Positions 9,147-17,205 of a stretch of 41,033 nucleotides of DNA are shown one piece after another. The DNA is from an uncultured Megamonas sp. GTDB lineage: Bacteria > Bacillota_C > Negativicutes > Selenomonadales > Selenomonadaceae. Location of the stretch: contig USPM01000005.1 of the NCBI GenBank assembly GCA_900556715.1, forward strand, positions 1 to 41,033, written 5' to 3'. A model generated the notes under the pieces. It ran no database searches. It worked only from the letters and a program-made list of their open reading frames with translations, and had not been told where the DNA came from. Within the stretch, counting starts at the first letter, position 1. The number at the start of each line of letters is the position of its first letter. Made by a program: the position numbers and the translations under genes.

Positions 9147-10417
9147 TGGACAGATTTAATAAGGCAGATAAAACATTATGCGTATTATTTATTTGTTTTT
9201 TAGTAGTTTTGGCACTGAAGACATTATATCCGCAGTATATTATTTTTGAATTGTTATTATTTTGTAGTGAAGCAAGTTTAGTTGGTGGAATAGCAGATTG
9301 GTTTGCAGTAACAGCTTTATTTAAAAAGCCACTCGGATTTCCTTTTCATACAGCAATATTGCCAAGACGTAGAAATGCGTTTATAAATTCTTGTGTGAAG
9401 ATGTTGCAGACAGAGTTTTTATCTAAGCGAAAAATTTATAGACGTATCTGCAATGCTGATTTATTATCTTGGGGCTTGAAATGGATAAAAAAACCAGAGA
9501 ATAAACAATATGTGTTAAATGAAGTAATGCATTTTTTATTGCAAAAAATTTCCGAAGTAGATGCTTCCAAAGTAGCTGCTAAAAATAGTGAAAAATTAGC
9601 TCAGATAATATTAAAAGAGTCTATGAATAATCTGTCTAATAAATTGATAGATATTCTTTTAAAATCGGAGAATAGTCAATTAGCTGTAGATAAGAGTATA
9701 AATCTATTAAAAGGCTATTTTGCTGGCAGAGATGGTAAAGCTAAGATAGATGCTTTTATAGAAAATTATCAAAAGCAATATGGAAGTGGTCTAGGTGGAT
9801 TGATGTTATCACTTGCCCTAGCGACAAATGCTTTAGATCCAGAAGAATTATCATTGATAATACATGAGCGTATTTTGACTTTATTGGAAGAAGTTAGTGA
9901 TAAAGATAGCGAATTATATGCGAATTTTATAGATTTGTATGAATCTATTTTAAAAGGTATTCGTGAAGATGAAAATTGGATAAATAGTTTAGAAAATTTA
10001 CGTGACAATTTTGTTGATATGGGTGTAGTGCAAAAAATTGTGCAAAATTCAATTCGCAATGTCTGTGAATATTTATTGGCTAGTGGTAATAAGAGCAATA
10101 AACTTTATCAAACTATAGAGCATATATTTGCAGAAGAAATTGATAGATGTATTGAAAAATTAAATACTAATAATGAATTTAAATCGAAAATTAATCGTTT
10201 CGTATTGGATGTTGTTCATCGCAGTGCTTTAAAAGGTGAAGATGTAATCTTAGAATTAGCACGTAAATTTTTAGAGGGATTAACAGATAAGCAATTAAAT
10301 GAATTAGTTTATGACAAAGTAGAAACAGATATGATATGGATTCGTTTAAATGGTTCTATTGTCGGAGGTATCATTGGTTTTTTTGCTTTTTGGGTATTGC
10401 AGTTAGTGAATAATTAG
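9146..10417 (+). CDS. DUF445 family membrane-anchored protein (second of two)
   Basis: A 423-residue paralogue of the preceding gene with the same architecture: N-terminal GGIADWFAVTALFKKPLG, a helical middle of about 300 residues, and the C-terminal membrane anchor IRLNGSIVGGIIGFF. ATG 9146 overlaps the previous stop and has AAAGGA about ten bases upstream; the in-frame GTG at 9137 is too close to that site. Outside the two signatures the middles of the two proteins differ a good deal, so this is an old duplication. The pair may form a heteromeric complex (inference). It lies 12 bp upstream of the TrkH genes, probably in one operon. Confidence 0.9.
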   Translation: MDRFNKADKTLCVLFICFLVVLALKTLYPQYIIFELLLFCSEASLVGGIADWFAVTALFKKPLGFPFHTAILPRRRNAFINSCVKMLQTEFLSKRKIYRRICNADLLSWGLKWIKKPENKQYVLNEVMHFLLQKISEVDASKVAAKNSEKLAQIILKESMNNLSNKLIDILLKSENSQLAVDKSINLLKGYFAGRDGKAKIDAFIENYQKQYGSGLGGLMLSLALATNALDPEELSLIIHERILTLLEEVSDKDSELYANFIDLYESILKGIREDENWINSLENLRDNFVDMGVVQKIVQNSIRNVCEYLLASGNKSNKLYQTIEHIFAEEIDRCIEKLNTNNEFKSKINRFVLDVVHRSALKGEDVILELARKFLEGLTDKQLNELVYDKVETDMIWIRLNGSIVGGIIGFFAFWVLQLVNN

Positions 10418-10429
10418 GAGGAATAAATA

Positions 10430-11788
10430 TTGCAACGAGCAGAAATTCCCAAGAGTATTAATAATTGGCTATTGATGTTAAGCCCCTATCAAGTGTTGGT
10501 ATTTTCTTTTTTAGGCTTGATATTGGTGGGAGCATTTTTATTGATGCTTCCCATGGCTTCTAAAGATGGTAATTCGCTATCTTTTGTAGATGCCTTATTT
10601 ACCTCAACGTCAGCTGTATGTGTTACTGGTTTAATTGTAGTGGATACTGGTCAATATTTTTCTACATTTGGGCAATTAGTAATTATTATATTGATTCAAA
10701 TTGGCGGTTTTGGAGTAATGACAATGACGACAGTATTTGCCTTGATCTTGGGAAAGCGTATTCAACTTAGAAGTAGATTGATAGCCCAAGAATCATTGAA
10801 TAGGTTGACTGTCGGGGGCGTTGTAAAATTAATTAAATTATTGGTCAAAACTACTTTATGTATTGAATTTGTAGGTGGCGTACTATTGTCTTTTCGTTTA
10901 TATCCTGATTATGGAATATATGGGATATATATGGCTTTTTGGCATTCGATATCAGCATTTTGTAATGCGGGTTTTGATATTTTTGGTGGTACAAATATTT
11001 TTAGATATAATACAGATCCACTATTTTGTATTGTCATAGCTTTGTTGATTATTTTAGGCGGTATAGGTTATGGCGTAACAGTAGAACTTTATCAAAAGCA
11101 TGATTGGAAAAAGTTTTCTTTGCATGCTAAAGTTGCTTTATTGACAACTTTGATTTTATTGGTAATTGGTACGATAGTATTATTCTTTTTAGAATATAAT
11201 AATGAAAATACGATTGGTAATTGGGATTGGTGGCATAAGTTAATAGGAACTTTCTTTTTATCAACGACTTCACGTACAGCAGGATATACCTTGATGGATA
11301 CAGGAGCTTTACATGAAGCATCATTGTTTTTCCTCATCATATTGATGTTTTTGGGTGCATCTCCTGGTTCTACTGGTGGTGGGATAAAGACTACAACTTT
11401 TGCGATAATATTTGCAACGGTTACTTCTATTATTCGTGGCAATGAAGAAGTTACATTGTTTAAAAGACGTATTGAACATGATTTGATTGTAAAATCATTG
11501 GCTATTTTTTATATAGCAGCAGCTTTAGTAGTTTTAGGGACAATGTTTTTATGTTTAACAGAAGATTTTTCATTTATAAAAATATTGTTTGAAGTTACAT
11601 CGGCGTTAGCTACAGTAGGATTATCTACAGGTATTACATCTAGTTTAACAATTTATGGTAAATTAATGTTAGTTTTAATAATGTTTATTGGTCGTTTAGG
11701 AGTATTGACTTTTTTGATGGCAATAGCTATGCGTAATCGCAAAAAAGTTAAAATAGGATATCCTTCTGAACGCATTGGGGTAGGTTGA
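10430..11788 (+). CDS. TrkH/KtrB-type potassium uptake channel subunit (first of two)
   Basis: A 452-residue integral membrane protein of the Trk/Ktr superfamily, the K+ (or Na+-coupled K+) translocating subunit. The four pore repeats are readable: SAVCVTGL, SAFCNAGFDIF, TTSRTAGYTLMD and ALATVGLSTG, each with the filter glycine. The conserved SPGSTGGGIKTTT loop precedes the last pore. Length matches KtrB or the short Firmicute TrkH. TTG 10430 has TAGGAGG eight bases upstream and no better start exists. No TrkA/KtrA regulatory subunit is encoded nearby. The gene follows the DUF445 pair closely and precedes a paralogue. Confidence 0.93.
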   Translation: MQRAEIPKSINNWLLMLSPYQVLVFSFLGLILVGAFLLMLPMASKDGNSLSFVDALFTSTSAVCVTGLIVVDTGQYFSTFGQLVIIILIQIGGFGVMTMTTVFALILGKRIQLRSRLIAQESLNRLTVGGVVKLIKLLVKTTLCIEFVGGVLLSFRLYPDYGIYGIYMAFWHSISAFCNAGFDIFGGTNIFRYNTDPLFCIVIALLIILGGIGYGVTVELYQKHDWKKFSLHAKVALLTTLILLVIGTIVLFFLEYNNENTIGNWDWWHKLIGTFFLSTTSRTAGYTLMDTGALHEASLFFLIILMFLGASPGSTGGGIKTTTFAIIFATVTSIIRGNEEVTLFKRRIEHDLIVKSLAIFYIAAALVVLGTMFLCLTEDFSFIKILFEVTSALATVGLSTGITSSLTIYGKLMLVLIMFIGRLGVLTFLMAIAMRNRKKVKIGYPSERIGVG

Positions 11789-11813
11789 TTATGAATATTA
11801 GGTTTAAATTAAA

Positions 11814-13145
11814 ATGATGAAATATGTTAGAAAATTAAATCCATATCAGATTGTTTTATGTAGTTACGGCTTAATTATCTTAACGGGTACATTATTATTG
11901 ATGTTGCCGATTACAGTAGTGAATATAGAGCCATTGAGTTTTGTTGATGCTTTATTTATGTCTGCTTCAGCAGTATGTGTATCAGGTGTATCTATATTTA
12001 ATCTGGGTGATAATTTTTCGATATTTGGACAGATGATAGTTATTATTTTGGTGCAAATAGGTGCATTGGGTATCATGACGATAACTACCATTTTGGCAGT
12101 AGTCATGGGAAAACGCATTCAATTGCGTGATAGATTATTGATTCAAGAATCATTGCAAAGATGGTCGGTGGCTGGTGTAGTACGACTTGTAATCAGTATT
12201 GTGAAGATGACTTTCGTCTTTGAATTTGTAGGTGGCGTAATCTTAACCATGATTTTTTGTCAAGATTATAATATGCTTACAGCTATATATTTTGGTTTTT
12301 GGCATTCGATATCAGCTTTTTGCAATGCAGGCTTTGATATTTTAGGCGGAGATAATTTTGCAGATTATATTTTCCATCCATTTTTTAATTTAGTATTATT
12401 AGTAGAAGTTATTTGCGGTGGATTGGGATTTGCAGTATTATTAGATGTTTATCAAAAACGTAAATGGCAAAAATTAAGTATTAACAGTAAGCTTGTACTT
12501 GTTACCACCTGCTTTTTGATTGTTACAGGTAGTGTATTTATTTTTATCTTGGAATATGGCAATCAAAATACTTTGGGCAACTTAGGCATATTTGATAAAG
12601 TCATGGTAAGTACTTTTATGGCTTCGATGGCTAGAACATCTGGATTTTCTATGCTCGATATAGGTTCATTGACTGAGCCTAGTTTATTATTGATCATGTT
12701 TTTGATGTTTATAGGCGGTTCACCAGCTTCAACAGGTGGCGGTATTAAAACTACGACTATAGCTGTTATCTTCGCCGCTATTTGGTCACTTATTCGCGGT
12801 AGAGAAGATGTAGTTATCTTTGAGCGAACTGTACCACCGATAGTCATTTTCCGTGCGATGAGTATTTTCTTTGTCAGTGCGATTGTAGTATTTTTGATGT
12901 CGATGTTTTTATGTTTGACAGAAGATATTGCTTTGTCTAAAATTTTATTTGAATCTGTATCCATGTTTGCTACTGTAGGTTTACCTACAGGAACGATAAA
13001 TGAAATGGATGCTTCTAGTAGAATTGTAATTATTTTTGTGATGTTAATGGGACGAATTGGGATTATTTCTTTTGCGATGGCTCTTGTTATTCGCAAGAAG
13101 AAAAATAAAATTCGCTATCCTGAAGATAAATTTATTATTGGTTAA
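11814..13145 (+). CDS. TrkH/KtrB-type potassium uptake channel subunit (second of two)
   Basis: A 443-residue paralogue of the preceding gene. Pore segments read SAVCVSGVSIF, SAFCNAGFDIL, MARTSGFSMLD and MFATVGLPTG, with SPASTGGGIKTTT before the last one. Two adjacent ATG codons (11814, 11817) could start it, and only a weak ribosome site (TAGG) is visible, so expression may depend on coupling to the upstream gene 25 bp away. The filter-flanking residues differ from the first copy (VSG for VTG, TSG for TAG), which might mean different ion selectivity or partners; this is inference. No TrkA/KtrA gene is in the window. Confidence 0.92.
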   Translation: MMKYVRKLNPYQIVLCSYGLIILTGTLLLMLPITVVNIEPLSFVDALFMSASAVCVSGVSIFNLGDNFSIFGQMIVIILVQIGALGIMTITTILAVVMGKRIQLRDRLLIQESLQRWSVAGVVRLVISIVKMTFVFEFVGGVILTMIFCQDYNMLTAIYFGFWHSISAFCNAGFDILGGDNFADYIFHPFFNLVLLVEVICGGLGFAVLLDVYQKRKWQKLSINSKLVLVTTCFLIVTGSVFIFILEYGNQNTLGNLGIFDKVMVSTFMASMARTSGFSMLDIGSLTEPSLLLIMFLMFIGGSPASTGGGIKTTTIAVIFAAIWSLIRGREDVVIFERTVPPIVIFRAMSIFFVSAIVVFLMSMFLCLTEDIALSKILFESVSMFATVGLPTGTINEMDASSRIVIIFVMLMGRIGIISFAMALVIRKKKNKIRYPEDKFIIG

Positions 13146-13159
13146 GGGGAATTGTTTGC

Positions 13160-14020
13160 ATGAGTCTTAGTGTTAAAATACCGGGTTCTTGTGGCGAATT
13201 AGTACAAGGCATGATTGATGATATACCTTTTTTAGTTACTTGTCCGATTTCAATGTATACCAAGGCGAGTATAACAAAATATTTTTCTTATTTACCATAT
13301 AAAGCTCGTTTGGCACGTAATAAAACTCTTGATTATCTAGGCACTAAATCTTATGCAAAATTTTGTTTAACTACAGAATTGTTGACTGGAAAGGGCATGG
13401 CTTCAAGTAGTGCAGATATTGCGAGCATTTGTCAATTGACAGCCCTTTCTTGTAAAAGACAGTTGTCTCAAGATGAAATATCGAAGATTGCTACGAGCAT
13501 TGAGCCTACAGATGGTATTTTCTGTAAGGGAATTGTCAGATATAATCATTTAAATGGTCAAGTTTTAGAGCATTTAGGTTTAGCACCAAAAATCAAAATC
13601 TTGATGTTTGATTGTGGTGGTAAAGTAGATACCTTATCATTTAATCGTCGCAAGGATTTAAAAAAATTATATCGAGAAAATGAAAATGTTATCAAAGAAG
13701 CTTTGGATTGTTTGCGTATTGGCTTTAAAGAAAAAAACAATAAATATATTGGTAAAGCTTGCGTTATGAGTGCGTATGCTAATCAAAAAATATTATATAA
13801 AAAGCAGTTAGAAGATATCATGATAATATCAGAGGGCTATCAAGCAATTGGCGTAAATGTTGCTCATAGTGGTACAGTCATCGGCGTATTATTTAATGAT
13901 GATTGTGATGATGAGATAGTTGAAGAATGTAAACAAAAGATATTGAGTGAATGTTTTGATTTACATTATTTAAATTTAGTAAAAATGATTTCTGGTGGAA
14001 TTATCATAGAAAGAGAGTAA
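13160..14020 (+). CDS. L-threonine kinase, GHMP family (PduX-like)
   Basis: A 286-residue GHMP kinase. The N-terminus VKIPGSCGELVQG is the PduX/threonine-kinase version of the family start, and the ATP-binding glycine/serine loop is GKGMASSSADIAS. The C-terminal VAHSGTVIGVLF is the third GHMP motif. PduX phosphorylates L-threonine to O-phosphothreonine for the cobalamin nucleotide loop. The next gene, 3 bp downstream, is CobD, which uses exactly this product, and that strongly supports the assignment. ATG 13160 follows an AAGGGGA site. It probably continues the operon from the trkH genes, since only 14 bp separate them. Confidence 0.9.
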   Translation: MSLSVKIPGSCGELVQGMIDDIPFLVTCPISMYTKASITKYFSYLPYKARLARNKTLDYLGTKSYAKFCLTTELLTGKGMASSSADIASICQLTALSCKRQLSQDEISKIATSIEPTDGIFCKGIVRYNHLNGQVLEHLGLAPKIKILMFDCGGKVDTLSFNRRKDLKKLYRENENVIKEALDCLRIGFKEKNNKYIGKACVMSAYANQKILYKKQLEDIMIISEGYQAIGVNVAHSGTVIGVLFNDDCDDEIVEECKQKILSECFDLHYLNLVKMISGGIIIERE

Positions 14021-14023
14021 ATT

Positions 14024-15100
14024 ATGCAAAAGTTTGAGCATGGTGGAGATTTGAAAAAAATAATGGCACAGGAAAATTTAGATAAAATCATAGATTTCAG
14101 TGCTAATATAAATCCTTATGGATTATCAAAAAATATAAGAAAAGCAATTGTCGAACATATAGATGATATAATTCATTATCCAGAGCCAGATGCTAGAGAA
14201 CTTTGTGGCAAAATCGCTGATACATATGGTATTAGTGCAGATAAAGTCATTGTAGGCAATGGAGCAGTAGAATTATTGTATACGCTTTGTCATATCTTAA
14301 AGCCTAAAAATGCTTTGATTATATCGCCAGGATTTAGCGAATATGAACGAGCAGCAAAAGCTTCAGGAGCAAATATAAATTATGTGATGCTATCTGAAAA
14401 ACAGGAATTTAATTCTCCAATGAGGGATTTAATCGTAAATATAAAGGGCAATGATATTTTATTTATCGGCAATCCTAATAATCCAACAGGTACATTATAT
14501 ACTGTAGAAGATATGGAGCTTTTGATTGAACATGCTGAAAATAATGGCTGTTTTGTAGTTGTTGATGAGTCTTTTATGGATTTTATCAAAACTAGTGAGG
14601 CTTTTTCTGTGCTTCCTCTAGTGGAAAAATATCATAATTTATTTGTATTGCATTCTTTAACTAAATTTTATGCATTACCTGGACTTCGTCTAGGCTTTGC
14701 AGCTACAGACCATGAAGTTTTAGATCCACTGTATCAGGCAAAAGATCCATGGAATGTAAATACTTTAGCACAGGTTGCAGGTATGGTGGCTTTGGAAGAT
14801 AAAGTATATCAGCGTCGCAGTAGAACATATACAAGAACAGAGATAAATTATCTTTATGAAGAACTAGAAACTTTTGATAAGTTGAAAGTATATGAGCCAA
14901 CTGTTAATTTTATTTTAGTGAATATAGAAAAAACGAATATGACAGCAAATGAATTTAAAGCAAAATTATTATCATATGGCATAGCTATTCGCAATTGTGA
15001 AAATTATCCTGGATTAAATGAGTATTTCGTGCGTTTTGCAGTGCGAACTCGTGAAGAAAATGATGAATTAATTGATGCTTTAACAGAAATTTTAGCTTAA
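14024..15100 (+). CDS. cobD: L-threonine-O-3-phosphate decarboxylase
   Basis: A 358-residue fold type I PLP enzyme of the histidinol-phosphate aminotransferase group, predicted to convert threonine phosphate to (R)-1-amino-2-propanol phosphate, the linker between corrin ring and nucleotide loop. CobD-specific marks are HGGDL near residue 7 and DFSANINPYG near 24-33. Further motifs are GNPNNPTGTLY, VVDESFMDF and the PLP-lysine region HSLTKFYALPGLRLGF. It lies 3 bp after the threonine kinase, so the two form a unit supplying aminopropanol phosphate. No other cobalamin gene is in the window. A strong two-way terminator follows. Confidence 0.93.
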   Translation: MQKFEHGGDLKKIMAQENLDKIIDFSANINPYGLSKNIRKAIVEHIDDIIHYPEPDARELCGKIADTYGISADKVIVGNGAVELLYTLCHILKPKNALIISPGFSEYERAAKASGANINYVMLSEKQEFNSPMRDLIVNIKGNDILFIGNPNNPTGTLYTVEDMELLIEHAENNGCFVVVDESFMDFIKTSEAFSVLPLVEKYHNLFVLHSLTKFYALPGLRLGFAATDHEVLDPLYQAKDPWNVNTLAQVAGMVALEDKVYQRRSRTYTRTEINYLYEELETFDKLKVYEPTVNFILVNIEKTNMTANEFKAKLLSYGIAIRNCENYPGLNEYFVRFAVRTREENDELIDALTEILA

Positions 15101-15101
15101 A

Positions 15102-15160
15102 AAAGTGTCTACTAAATTATATTTTGTTAATATGATAAAAATATAATTAGTAGACACTTT
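15102..15160. terminator. Bidirectional terminator between cobD and ydcF
   Basis: A long inverted repeat: AAAGTGTCTACTAA at 15102-15115 pairs perfectly with 15147-15160. The pairing extends inwards through AATTATATTTT and AAAATATAATT with one bulge. A-runs on the left and T-runs on the right give a U-tract in both directions. It lies between convergent genes and should stop both transcripts. Confidence 0.85.
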
Positions 15161-15162
15161 CT

Positions 15163-15963
15163 TTATTTTGTAGCATAAAGCGGATTTGCCTGACGGGATT
15201 TTATATTTAAATGTTGATAGAGATATTGATAAGCACTATGGACTTCTTGCGGTATATCTACATGAGCGACAAAGTCTTTACCTTTAGGGCCATAACCATT
15301 GATATTATCTGTAAGACGAGGTATTTCTCCCATGAGTAGTTCAATATATTTATCAATATGCCACATTTGCCAGATATTATTTTGTTTTAGGCATAATTTA
15401 TCATTTTGAACAGTGAAATGAACTTTATAGGTGGCATAATTGATCAAAGTAGTATCATAAGGACAATATTTTCGAAAACCTGCATCCATGCGATTTTGCA
15501 TAGTAGCATCTTGCATAAAAATGATGGATTTGGGATTTAAATCTAGATTTTTTAAAAGTTCTAGAGTATTAGTGATATTATTACCGCAGTTGGTAGATTT
15601 AGTTTCAAGTAGACAATCTGCGATATTGTATTTGTTTTTTAGATAAAGAGCAAAGATTTCTGCTTCTGATTTAGTGGAGATATCTATATTAGGTAATGCT
15701 GAGTGCATTTTTTTGCGGAGTGCTTCTGTAGTATGACCAGCACCGCCGACTAAAAGGTAATTTTTAGCTATGTTCTGTTGATGAGCTTTAGCAAATACAT
15801 CAGCACCTTCAGGAATAGAACCACCGAATAAAATCAACAAATCGGCTTGATTTATTTTGTATTTTGCTTGTAATTCATCGGGAGATAGTGCAGTTAAATC
15901 TCTTTTAGCTAGAAAATCAATGAGCGTATTTAAATTTTTAGCGATAAATGTATTTGTATTCAT
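15163..15963 (-). CDS. YdcF/ElyC family protein (DUF218)
   Basis: A 266-residue DUF218 protein, the same length as E. coli YdcF. The core motifs are LLILFGGSIPEGADVF, YLLVGGAGHTTEAL, the acidic SEAEIFALYL, and TKSTNCGNNITNTLELL, followed by IIFMQDATMQNRMDAGF. There is no signal peptide or membrane segment, which favours the cytosolic YdcF type over the anchored SanA/ElyC type. The biochemical function is not settled. It follows the DUF1349 gene by 14 bp, with its ribosome site (AAAGGAA) next to that gene's stop, so the two form an operon. Confidence 0.88.
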   Translation of the reverse strand: MNTNTFIAKNLNTLIDFLAKRDLTALSPDELQAKYKINQADLLILFGGSIPEGADVFAKAHQQNIAKNYLLVGGAGHTTEALRKKMHSALPNIDISTKSEAEIFALYLKNKYNIADCLLETKSTNCGNNITNTLELLKNLDLNPKSIIFMQDATMQNRMDAGFRKYCPYDTTLINYATYKVHFTVQNDKLCLKQNNIWQMWHIDKYIELLMGEIPRLTDNINGYGPKGKDFVAHVDIPQEVHSAYQYLYQHLNIKSRQANPLYATK

Positions 15964-15977
15964 AAAATAACATTCCT

Positions 15978-16595
15978 TTAATCAGCTAAATCTTCATCAG
16001 GTTGTTGACCATCATGGGCTTGCCAAACACATTCAGTCATTTTAAAATCAGTGAATGTAGCTTTAAATGAAGAATTTTCTGGGCTACAAGCATAGATGCC
16101 AAACTGGATATCACCAGAAGCTTCCCAAAGATGACATACACGCATTTGTTCATAATTTATGCCATCAAAAGAACATTCTATGCGAAAATCATCTTTTCGG
16201 CGACTTAATCTATACCAAATGGATTTTATAGAACTATTAATGACAGTTGTTGCCCAATCGGAATAACCTTTGTTAGTAACGACACTGCCTAGATGTTGAA
16301 TTTCTTCGTTTTCATATTCAACAGAAGCTTTGAGCCAATTTTCACTATTTAGGTACACAACTATACCACATTGGTCAAATCGTATCTTGCTATCAAAATC
16401 TGTTTTAACAATAAAAGAAAAAAATTCTTCACTTGTATTCATTTGAAGTACAGGAGCATTATCATTTCTGAAATGATAATATGTTCTTTGCCATAAATCA
16501 GTATGCGGTGAAGTTATGATTTCGATTTTATCATTAGTTATGGCGTATGATGATGGTTTTCGAGTCCAATTTAATTTATTTACATTAAAAAACAT
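15978..16595 (-). CDS. DUF1349 domain protein
   Basis: A 205-residue protein of the DUF1349 family, a concanavalin-like beta-sandwich. Recognisable parts are the N-terminal LNWTRKPSSY, TSPHTDLWQRTYYHF, FDQCGIVVYLNSENWLKASVEYEN (given here only as landmarks near residues 75-100), and the C-terminal IQFGIYACSPENSSFKATF. No signal peptide is seen. The start ATG has AAAGGAGATG a few bases upstream. Family function is unknown; carbohydrate binding or a hydrolase-associated role is sometimes inferred from the fold. It leads a two-gene minus-strand operon with ydcF. A terminator-like hairpin lies upstream of it on the same strand. Confidence 0.8.
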   Translation of the reverse strand: MFFNVNKLNWTRKPSSYAITNDKIEIITSPHTDLWQRTYYHFRNDNAPVLQMNTSEEFFSFIVKTDFDSKIRFDQCGIVVYLNSENWLKASVEYENEEIQHLGSVVTNKGYSDWATTVINSSIKSIWYRLSRRKDDFRIECSFDGINYEQMRVCHLWEASGDIQFGIYACSPENSSFKATFTDFKMTECVWQAHDGQQPDEDLAD

Positions 16596-16662
16596 GGTAA
16601 CATCTCCTTTATCTATAGTATATATGAATTATTTTAAATTTGTATATGTATATCATGAAAAT

Positions 16663-16697
16663 AAAAAAAAGCCGATAGGGAGAGAAAACCTATCGGA
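16663..16697 (-). terminator. Minus-strand terminator-like hairpin upstream of the DUF1349 gene
   Basis: Perfect 8-bp stem CCGATAGG (16672-16679) with CCTATCGG (16689-16696). Read on the minus strand it is followed by a run of eight T, a classic intrinsic terminator. It lies upstream of the DUF1349 start, with no known minus-strand gene to end, so it could be an attenuator or the end of a small RNA. Confidence 0.65.
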
Positions 16698-16750
16698 GAG
16701 CAAAAACTTATATAACTTTATTGAGTTATAAATAAAGTATAATCTCATTA

Positions 16751-16791
16751 GATTAAAAATTGATTAAAGGTAAGATTAAATTTAGATTAAA
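16751..16791. repeat. Four helically phased GATTAAA direct repeats
   Basis: GATTAAA occurs at 16751, 16762, 16774 and 16785, spaced 11, 12 and 11 bp, about one helical turn. They lie between the minus-strand DUF1349 gene and the thrS promoter. Such phasing suits binding of a multimeric regulator along one DNA face, but AT-rich chance repetition is possible. Confidence 0.45.
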
Positions 16792-16884
16792 ATGAATATT
16801 ATTATACAGTGATAAAATATTATAGATATATTTTATTTTGTATTTTTTTGTATTTTAAATTTAAATATTGAAGAATTTGAGCTC

Positions 16885-16913
16885 TTGACATTGGTAAATT
16901 GGTTTATTATAAT
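16885..16913 (+). promoter_or_regulatory. thrS promoter (consensus sigma-70/sigma-A)
   Basis: Perfect -35 TTGACA at 16885-16890, 17-bp spacer, and perfect -10 TATAAT at 16908-16913. Transcription would start near 16920, just before the T-box leader. Confidence 0.9.
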
Positions 16914-16919
16914 GAGAAC

Positions 16920-17190
16920 ATCATAAAGATATAAAAGTAATGCGAAAGACATGATTAAAGAACTATATGTTTACAGAGAGAGAAGTCGAGGCTGGAAACT
17001 TCTTAAACGTACTCTTTAATTACCACTTTCAAACTGTAGAGCTGAACTATAAATTTAGATTTATTTATTAAGTTTTACCGGAGAAATTCCGTTATCATTT
17101 TTGAGTTGGTCATATTTTATGGCAAACAGGGTGGAACCGCGAACTACAAGCCTCGTCCCTAGTTTTGGGATGGAGGCTTTTTATTTTTTA
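16920..17190 (+). promoter_or_regulatory. T-box leader of thrS with intrinsic terminator
   Basis: The hallmark T-box sequence AGGGTGGAACCGCG is at 17128-17141; its TGGA can pair with the uncharged tRNA acceptor end. Upstream, 16975-17050 folds as stem I. An ACC triplet followed by A at 17022-17024 is a plausible threonine specifier (inference). The terminator hairpin is at 17148-17180 (arms AAGCCTCGTCCC and GGGATGGAGGCTT) with a T-rich tail. Uncharged tRNA-Thr should favour the antiterminator and switch thrS on. Confidence 0.92.
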
Positions 17191-17205
17191 GGAGGTTAAT
17201 AAAAA

